DNA from: Streptomyces justiciae
GTDB taxonomy: Bacteria; Actinomycetota; Actinomycetes; Streptomycetales; Streptomycetaceae
Assembly (NCBI RefSeq): GCF_015163075.1
Contig: NZ_JADDXU010000005.1
Coordinates: forward strand, 186,001-250,000
Length of the DNA stretch: 64,000 nucleotides
Direction of reading: 5' to 3'
Shown: positions 59,399 to 64,000 of the stretch, in pieces
How positions within the stretch are numbered: position 1 is the first letter of the stretch
Layout: each line of letters begins with the position of its first letter
Translations under genes and position numbers: made by a program
The notes under the pieces: generated by a model
What the model was told of the DNA's origin: nothing
The model's database searches: none
What the model saw: the letters and a program-made list of their open reading frames with translations, nothing else

Positions 59399-60520
59399 AT
59401 GGGTGAGTTCATGACAGCCATACGGCACCACCCCACCGAGGCACCCGAAAGGCGGCACGACCGGCCGGCCCCGGTCGGTGACCGGCCCGCCCCGATCGAC
59501 GGTCACGAGGCCTCGGTCATCCTGGAGCGGGCCCGGGAGCTCGTCGACCCCGTCCTGCGGGCGGCGGTCGAGTCGTTGCCGGGGTCCATGCGACGGATCG
59601 CGCTCTACCACTTCGGCTGGGAGCAGGCCGACGGCACCCCGGCGGCCGGCCACGCCGGCAAGGCGATACGGCCCGCGCTCGTGCTCGCCGCGGCCGCCGC
59701 CCTCGGCGGACCCGAGGCCCGTACGGCCGCGGTGCGGGCGGCCGCCGCGGTGGAGCTGGTCCACAACTTCAGCCTGCTGCACGACGACGTGATGGACCGG
59801 GACGCCACCCGGCGCCACCGGCCCACGGCCTGGACGGTGTTCGGCGACACCGACGCGATCCTCGCCGGGGACACCCTCCAGGCGCTGGCCCTGCGGCTCC
59901 TCGCCGAGGACCCGCACCCGGCGTCCCGGGCGGCCGCCGCCCGGCTCGCGGACTGCGTCGTCGAACTCTGCGCCGGTCAGCACACCGACGTGGCCCTGGA
60001 GAAGCAGCGCCCCGGCGAGGTCACCCTCGACGAGGTGCTCGGCATGGCCGAGGCCAAGACGGGCGCCCTGCTCGGGTGCGCCTGTGCGCTCGGCGCGCTG
60101 TACGCGGGCGCGTCGGAGGACGGCGTCGAGGCGCTGGACGCGTTCGGCCGCGAGGCCGGGCTCGCCTTCCAGCTCATCGACGACGTCATCGGGATATGGG
60201 GCGACCCCGCCCGTACCGGCAAGCCCGCCGGTGCCGATCTCGCCGCCCGCAAGAAGTCCCTGCTGGTCGTCGCCGCGCTGGCCTCCGGCACCCCGGCGGC
60301 CGCCCGGCTGGCCGACCTCTACGCGGCGCCCTGCGCGCAGGAGGACCTGGACCGCACGGCCCTCGCCGTCGAGCAGGCCGGCGGACGCGACTGGGCGCAG
60401 GTCCAGGCGGCCGACCGGATGGTCCGCGCGCTGGGGCACCTGGCCCGTGCCGTGCCCGATCCGGAGGCGGCGGGAGGACTGCTGGCCCTCGCGGAGTACG
60501 TGACACGGCGCAGCGGTTGA
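59399..60520 (+). CDS. Polyprenyl diphosphate synthase, probable encapsulin cargo
   Basis: The 373-residue class I trans-prenyltransferase has the first Asp-rich motif HDDVMD (about residue 130) and the second IDDVIGIWGD (about residue 262). Product length cannot be read off. Residues 1-36 are disordered, rich in His, Pro and Arg (RHHPTEAPERRHDRPAPVG), an extension absent from housekeeping synthases and like those that direct terpenoid enzymes into family 2B encapsulins. GAGGTGA precedes the ATG at 59399; an ATG four codons later is possible. The shell gene is immediately upstream. Confidence 0.9.
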   Translation: MGEFMTAIRHHPTEAPERRHDRPAPVGDRPAPIDGHEASVILERARELVDPVLRAAVESLPGSMRRIALYHFGWEQADGTPAAGHAGKAIRPALVLAAAAALGGPEARTAAVRAAAAVELVHNFSLLHDDVMDRDATRRHRPTAWTVFGDTDAILAGDTLQALALRLLAEDPHPASRAAAARLADCVVELCAGQHTDVALEKQRPGEVTLDEVLGMAEAKTGALLGCACALGALYAGASEDGVEALDAFGREAGLAFQLIDDVIGIWGDPARTGKPAGADLAARKKSLLVVAALASGTPAAARLADLYAAPCAQEDLDRTALAVEQAGGRDWAQVQAADRMVRALGHLARAVPDPEAAGGLLALAEYVTRRSG

Positions 60521-60594
60521 GCGCTGGGACAACAGGGGGCCGTACTGCTCCGGAGAGACGGACCCACGGACGCAGTCGGCCCAAACCTCAGGCC

Positions 60595-60650
60595 CCGGAG
60601 CTCCCGGGGCCGCGCGGAACCTGACCCCGCGCGGCCCCGCGGAGCTCCGG
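60595..60650 (+). terminator. Long GC-rich terminator hairpin after the prenyl synthase gene
   Basis: Outer arms CCGGAGCTCC (60595-60604) and GGAGCTCCGG (60641-60650) plus inner arms of 12 bp (60606-60617 and 60627-60638) give a 22-bp stem with one small internal loop and a 9-nt loop. It ends the shell-cargo unit. A weaker hairpin follows at about 60658-60690. Confidence 0.85.
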
Positions 60651-60772
60651 CCGGGCGGGTCCCGCACATCCCCACGGCGTGCGGGCCCCGCCCCTTCGAC
60701 GCACCCGTCACACCGGCCCCTATAGAGTCAACACCCGGACGATCACGGCCAGTTGAGGACAAGGGGCGGACC

Positions 60773-61384
60773 ATGGGTGTGGCGATACGGACGGCGGACG
60801 TGAGCGACCGCGATCTGGTCGTACGGCTGCTGGACACGGCCTTTCAGAACGACCCCGTGAGCCGCTGGGTCTTCCCGGGCGACGAGTACCGCCGCGCCAA
60901 CCACCACAAGCTCATGGCCGCCTTCACCGACATCGTGCTGGCCGACGGCCGCATCGACCTCACCGAGGACGGCACGGCCTGCGCACTGTGGCTGCCGATG
61001 CCGGCCGGGGAACACGCCGAGGGCGAAGGCGACGGGGAAGGCGACGACGGCCCCGCCCAGATGCGCGCGAGCATCGACCCCGCCAACGAGCGGATCGAGC
61101 TGATCGCCCGGCTCACGGAGGACATCCACCCCGCCGGCCGCGCTCACGAGTACCTCTGGATGATCGGCGTCAGCCCCGACCGCCAGGGCGAGGGCCTCGG
61201 CACCGCCCTCATCGGCGCCGTCCTCGACCGCTGCGACCGTGAGGGGCTGCCCGCCTATCTGGAGGCCAGCAGCGCCCGCAGCCGCGGCCTCTACGAACGC
61301 CTCGGCTTCACCCTCCTGGACCGCCCGCTCGACCTCCCCGACGGCCCGCAGATGTGGCCGATGTGGCGCGAGCCCCGCCCCTGA
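60773..61384 (+). CDS. GNAT-family N-acetyltransferase
   Basis: The 203-residue protein has the acetyl-CoA motif GVSPDRQGEGLGTALI and LYERLGFTLLD. A glycine/acid-rich insertion (EHAEGEGDGEGDDG) near residues 82-95 is unusual and probably a disordered loop. AAGGGGCGG precedes the ATG. The stop codon lies inside the first unit of a 35-bp tandem repeat. Confidence 0.88.
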   Translation: MGVAIRTADVSDRDLVVRLLDTAFQNDPVSRWVFPGDEYRRANHHKLMAAFTDIVLADGRIDLTEDGTACALWLPMPAGEHAEGEGDGEGDDGPAQMRASIDPANERIELIARLTEDIHPAGRAHEYLWMIGVSPDRQGEGLGTALIGAVLDRCDREGLPAYLEASSARSRGLYERLGFTLLDRPLDLPDGPQMWPMWREPRP

Positions 61385-61485
61385 CCCGCGCGACGCCACA
61401 CCCCGAACCCGGCCCCTGATCCGCGCGACGCCACACCGCGAGCCCCGCCCCTGACCCGCGCGACGCCACACCGCGAACCCGGCCT
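61381..61485. repeat. Three tandem copies of a 35-bp repeat
   Basis: Units at 61381-61415, 61416-61450 and 61451-61485 each run CTGACCCGCGCGACGCCACA, then a variable CCGCGAACCCGGCCC part. The first unit includes the GNAT stop codon. The sequence before it (GCGAGCCCCGCCC at the gene end) looks like the tail of a further unit. The repeats fill the gap to the convergent TetR gene. Confidence 0.85.
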
Positions 61486-61503
61486 CTGGACCCAGGCCCG
61501 CCC

Positions 61504-62094
61504 CTACCCCTCCGGCACCACAGCCGCCACCACCCGCTCCACCAGCCCTTCCGGTACCCCCACCCCCGGCAGCACCCCGTCCAGCACCCCCGGCAGGGTC
61601 AGGTGCTCCAGGATCAGCCCGAGCATCGCGAGATACAGCACGACGACCGTCTCGTCACCGCCGGGCAGCCCGGCGTCACGGTGGAACTCCATGCCCTGCT
61701 CCAGGTCGCCGCGCACCGACTTGGTGTACGACTCCCGGAGCTCGGGCCGGCGGGTGGCCTCCAGGCGCATCTCCAGCAGGGCCAGATAGCCGGTGCGGTC
61801 GGCGGTCGCGCGGGCGATCAGGTCGTGCATGAACGCCGTGACCAGCGCCCGGTCCTTCGGTCTCGCCAGCAGCCCGGCGAGCACCTCGGGGTCGGGCGCC
61901 AGCCGCACATGCAGCCGGGCGTCGATCTGCCGCAGCAGGTCGTCGCGCCCGGTGAAGTAGTTGGACGCGGTCCCCACCGGCACCCCCGCCTCGGCGTCCA
62001 CGGCGCGGAACGTCAGCCCGCGCGCCCCTTCTCGCGCGAGCACCTCGATCCCGGCGTCGACCAGCGCCGCCCGCCGCTGCGGATTGACGGCCAT
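61504..62094 (-). CDS. TetR-family transcriptional regulator
   Basis: The 196-residue protein has a helix-turn-helix (LTFRAVDAEAGVPVGTASNYFTGRDDLL, residues about 27-54) and a C-terminal domain with FMHDLIARATADRTGYLALLEMRLEATRRPEL, like regulators of the TetR_C_6/BetI-like group. The ATG at 62094 (MAVNPQRR) follows GAGAGGGG. It is divergent from the DHFR-like gene, which it probably regulates through the direct repeat in the gap. Confidence 0.9.
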   Translation of the reverse strand: MAVNPQRRAALVDAGIEVLAREGARGLTFRAVDAEAGVPVGTASNYFTGRDDLLRQIDARLHVRLAPDPEVLAGLLARPKDRALVTAFMHDLIARATADRTGYLALLEMRLEATRRPELRESYTKSVRGDLEQGMEFHRDAGLPGGDETVVVLYLAMLGLILEHLTLPGVLDGVLPGVGVPEGLVERVVAAVVPEG

Positions 62095-62143
62095 ACGGAA
62101 TCCCCTCTCCCACTTCCGGCGACTCCGGAAAATCCTTGCGACC

Positions 62144-62168
62144 ACTACAAGTGAAGTACTACAACTGA
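62144..62168. promoter_or_regulatory. Direct repeat ACTACAA(G/C)TGA in the TetR/DHFR-like divergent promoter
   Basis: ACTACAAGTGA (62144-62154) and ACTACAACTGA (62158-62168) are spaced by AGT. Period 14 bp. It is the only repeated element in the gap between the two divergent genes. Confidence 0.5.
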
Positions 62169-62211
62169 CGTGGTTCGGAAAACAGAACGCAGCCTACGAA
62201 AAGAGACCCGC

Positions 62212-62796
62212 TTGCGAAAGCTCACGTACTTCGTCGCCTGCTCGATCGACGGCTTCATCGGGGACGAGAGCGGCGACGCGTCGTTCATGTACCCGTTCGT
62301 GGACGAGGAGTTCGTCGAGTTCCTCACCGCCGAGTACCCGGAGACGATGGCGTCCCACGGCCGCAAGGCGCTCGGCGTCCACGACCTGCCGCCCCGGCGG
62401 TTCGACACCGTCGTCCAGGGCCGCGGCAGCTACGACGTCGGCCTGAAGGAGGGCTTCACCAGCCCGTACGACCATCTGCGCCAGTACGTCGCCTCGCGCA
62501 CCCTCACCGAGTCACCCGACCCGCACGTCGAGATCGTCGCCGCCGACCTGCTCGGAAAGGTCCGCGAACTCAAGGCCGAGGACGGCGCGTTGGGGATCTA
62601 CCTCTGCGGCGGCGCACAGCTCGCCGGCCAACTGCGCGACGAGATCGACGAACTCGTCATCAAGACCTACCCGGTCGCCCTCGGCACCGGCATGCCGATG
62701 TTCGCCGCAGGCTTCTCGGTCGCCGAGTTCGCCCTGGACGAGGTCCGCGTCTTCAAGAACGGCGTCATCGTTCGCACGTACAGCAGGAAGCGCTGA
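62212..62796 (+). CDS. Dihydrofolate-reductase-family (RibD C-terminal-like) reductase
   Basis: The 194-residue protein begins KLTYFVACSIDGFIGDESGD, the start pattern of DHFR/RibD-like reductases, with the nucleotide segment IYLCGGAQLAGQL near residue 135. It is not a housekeeping folA. The TTG at 62212 is chosen because the fold starts there; the upstream GTG at 62170 would add 14 basic residues within the operator region. Divergent from TetR. Confidence 0.85.
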   Translation: MRKLTYFVACSIDGFIGDESGDASFMYPFVDEEFVEFLTAEYPETMASHGRKALGVHDLPPRRFDTVVQGRGSYDVGLKEGFTSPYDHLRQYVASRTLTESPDPHVEIVAADLLGKVRELKAEDGALGIYLCGGAQLAGQLRDEIDELVIKTYPVALGTGMPMFAAGFSVAEFALDEVRVFKNGVIVRTYSRKR

Positions 62797-62822
62797 CGCC
62801 CCGGCCGCCCTACCCTGAAGGC

Positions 62823-63020
62823 ATGGACAGCGAAGAACACGTCTGTCCCGTCTGCGGACAGCCCGTCGAAACGGTCGTCAAGCGTCACAAGACGCTCGGC
62901 GCGTGGGTCCCGGTCTGGGTGGCCGGCCCCTGTCGCAACCCGGAGTGCGAGGCGTACGCCGAGCCGGGCGCCGAACGCGAGAAGGGCGCCCCCGGGAAAC
63001 CCGTCGAGAAACAGTCCTGA
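62823..63020 (+). CDS. Small zinc-ribbon-like protein
   Basis: The 65-residue protein has CPVCGQP and CRNPEC as two Cys pairs that can hold one zinc ion, a basic middle (VVKRHKTLGAW) and a charged C-terminus. Not recognised. It starts 27 bp after the DHFR-like gene and is on the same strand, so the two may be co-transcribed. Confidence 0.7.
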   Translation: MDSEEHVCPVCGQPVETVVKRHKTLGAWVPVWVAGPCRNPECEAYAEPGAEREKGAPGKPVEKQS

Positions 63021-63105
63021 ATGTGTGTCGAGAACCCCGGCCCGGCTCCGACGTCCCCTGTGAGAGCCGCCCGGCAGAGGCGGCCGGAGCCGAAGGAGTG
63101 GACCG

Positions 63106-63519
63106 ATGAAGTACCTGGTGATGGTGCAGGGCACGCAGCAGGACTACGAGGCCATGCGCGGCAAGGCCTCGGAGAACTCCCCGGCCTGGAGCGAGGACGA
63201 GCTCCAGGCGATGTACGCCCACATGGGCGCGATCAACGACGACCTCGCCGAGACCGGTGAGCTCATCGACGCACAGGGCCTCGCCGAGCCTGCCAGGATC
63301 CGTCACGTCACCCTGGGCGCGGACGGCAAGGCGGTGATCACCGACGGGCCGTACAGCGAGACCAAGGAGCTGATGGCCGGCTACTGGGTGCTGGACTGCG
63401 CGAGCCTGGACCGGGTGACCGAGATCGCCGACCGCGTCACCCGCTGCCCGCAGCCCGCGGGCGCACCCAACTACGCGGTGGTGATCCGTCCCATCCTGGA
63501 CGGCGCCGGCGACATCTGA
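63106..63519 (+). CDS. YCII-related (DGPF) domain protein
   Basis: The 137-residue protein starts KYLVMVQGTQQDYEA and contains TDGPYSETKELMAGYWVLDC, the DGPF signature with Asp-Gly-Pro-Phe in variant form DGPY. DGPF proteins are almost always encoded beside ECF sigma factors of the ECF42-type group, as here, where the next gene starts 2 bp later. The function of DGPF proteins is not established. Confidence 0.9.
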   Translation: MKYLVMVQGTQQDYEAMRGKASENSPAWSEDELQAMYAHMGAINDDLAETGELIDAQGLAEPARIRHVTLGADGKAVITDGPYSETKELMAGYWVLDCASLDRVTEIADRVTRCPQPAGAPNYAVVIRPILDGAGDI

Positions 63520-63521
63520 GC

Positions 63522-64000
63522 ATGAACCGCACGACCGGGACGACGTCCACGACCGAGGACCTGCTGCGCCTGCACGCGCCGCAGGTCCTCGGCGCGCTGG
63601 TCAGGCGGTACGGCCATTTCGACGCCGCCGAGGACGCCGTACAGGAGGCACTTCTCGCCGCGGCCGCACAGTGGCCGGCGGCCGGGGTGCCGGACAATCC
63701 GCGGGGCTGGCTGATCCGGGTGGCCTCGCGGCGGCTCGTGGACGCGTTGCGGGCGGACGACGCCCGGCGGGCGCGGGAGGAGAAGGCGGCGGCGCTCGGT
63801 GAACGTCTCGCCTCCGGGGGGGACCGGGCGCCCCGCGAGGACGACACCCTCGCCCTGCTGTTCCTCTGCTGCCACCCCGACCTGCCCCAGCCCGCGCAGA
63901 TCGCCCTCACCCTGCGCGCGGTGGGAGGCCTGACCACCGCGGAGATCGCCCGTGCCTACCTGGTCCCCGAGGCGACCATGGCCCAGCGGATCAGCCGCGC
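63522..64000 (+). CDS. ECF sigma factor (DGPF-associated, ECF42-like), 3' end outside the window
   Basis: About 159 residues are visible from the ATG at 63522. Region 2 is seen as HAPQVLGALVRRYGHFDAAEDAVQEALL and NPRGWLIRVASRRLVDALR; an ALLFLCCHPDL segment and the start of region 4 (GLTTAEIARAYLVPEATMAQRISRA) follow. The LLFLCCHP text is typical of the SigJ/ECF42 group, which carry a long C-terminal TPR-like extension instead of an anti-sigma factor; the extension lies beyond the window. It directly follows the DGPF gene. Confidence 0.92.
   Translation, partial: MNRTTGTTSTTEDLLRLHAPQVLGALVRRYGHFDAAEDAVQEALLAAAAQWPAAGVPDNPRGWLIRVASRRLVDALRADDARRAREEKAAALGERLASGGDRAPREDDTLALLFLCCHPDLPQPAQIALTLRAVGGLTTAEIARAYLVPEATMAQRISR

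Overview
The window is a high-GC actinobacterial chromosome segment, almost certainly Streptomyces. The evidence is the strong GC3 codon bias, frequent GTG starts, ATGA/GTGA stop-start overlaps, and the neighbourhood of sigR-rsrA, epi-isozizaene synthase-CYP170A1, nrdAB, dasRABCD-nagB, wblE and ushX-sigH. From memory, this is the order of the central part of the S. coelicolor chromosome. I see no integrase, transposase, prophage or CRISPR array, so this is a core region with a few accessory inserts.

Layout. 1-5.3 kb: the 3' part of a UPF0182 membrane protein gene, then two identical initiator tRNA genes flanking a Sel1-repeat gene. 5.3-14.5 kb (mostly minus strand): a three-gene ABC importer, a PerR/Fur-type regulator with its own operator, a CBS protein, hisN, a TetR gene, an SMR exporter, rsgA, aroA and an M50 protease. 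14.5-21.9 kb (plus strand): a SRAP protein, an alpha/beta hydrolase, sigR-rsrA with a textbook sigma-R promoter, two HD-domain proteins, a TPR protein and peptide deformylase. 22-24.6 kb: the two-gene albaflavenone cluster (sesquiterpene cyclase and P450). 24.6-30.7 kb: an AraC/GlxA regulator, small secreted proteins, and class Ia nrdAB preceded by a cobalamin riboswitch. 30.7-35.7 kb: GNAT, a DUF3311/SSS monocarboxylate-type symporter, and CstA/YbdD.

35.8-43.8 kb is the N-acetylglucosamine/chitobiose regulon: dasR, dasA, dasB, dasC, dasD, nagB and a SIS-domain isomerase gene, with DasR operators (dre) between dasR and dasA, in front of nagB, and one unexpected copy near 45.4 kb. 43.8-51.2 kb: an SDR/TetR pair with two matching operators, a PdtaS-type histidine kinase beside wblE, a diacylglycerol-kinase-like gene, and the stress sigma factor sigH with its anti-sigma gene ushX and a BldD-like box. 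51.4-57.6 kb: a UBP zinc finger protein, a CPA1 antiporter, a STAND (NB-ARC/TPR) ATPase gene that looks split by a frameshift, a PLP enzyme and an amidase.

57.9-60.5 kb holds what I consider the most striking system: an EshA-like shell protein with a cyclic-nucleotide-binding-like domain (family 2B encapsulin), followed by a polyprenyl diphosphate synthase with a disordered N-terminal tail, i.e. a probable isoprenoid-making protein nanocompartment. The window ends with GNAT, TetR, a DHFR-like reductase, a DGPF (YCII) protein and the start of an ECF sigma factor gene.
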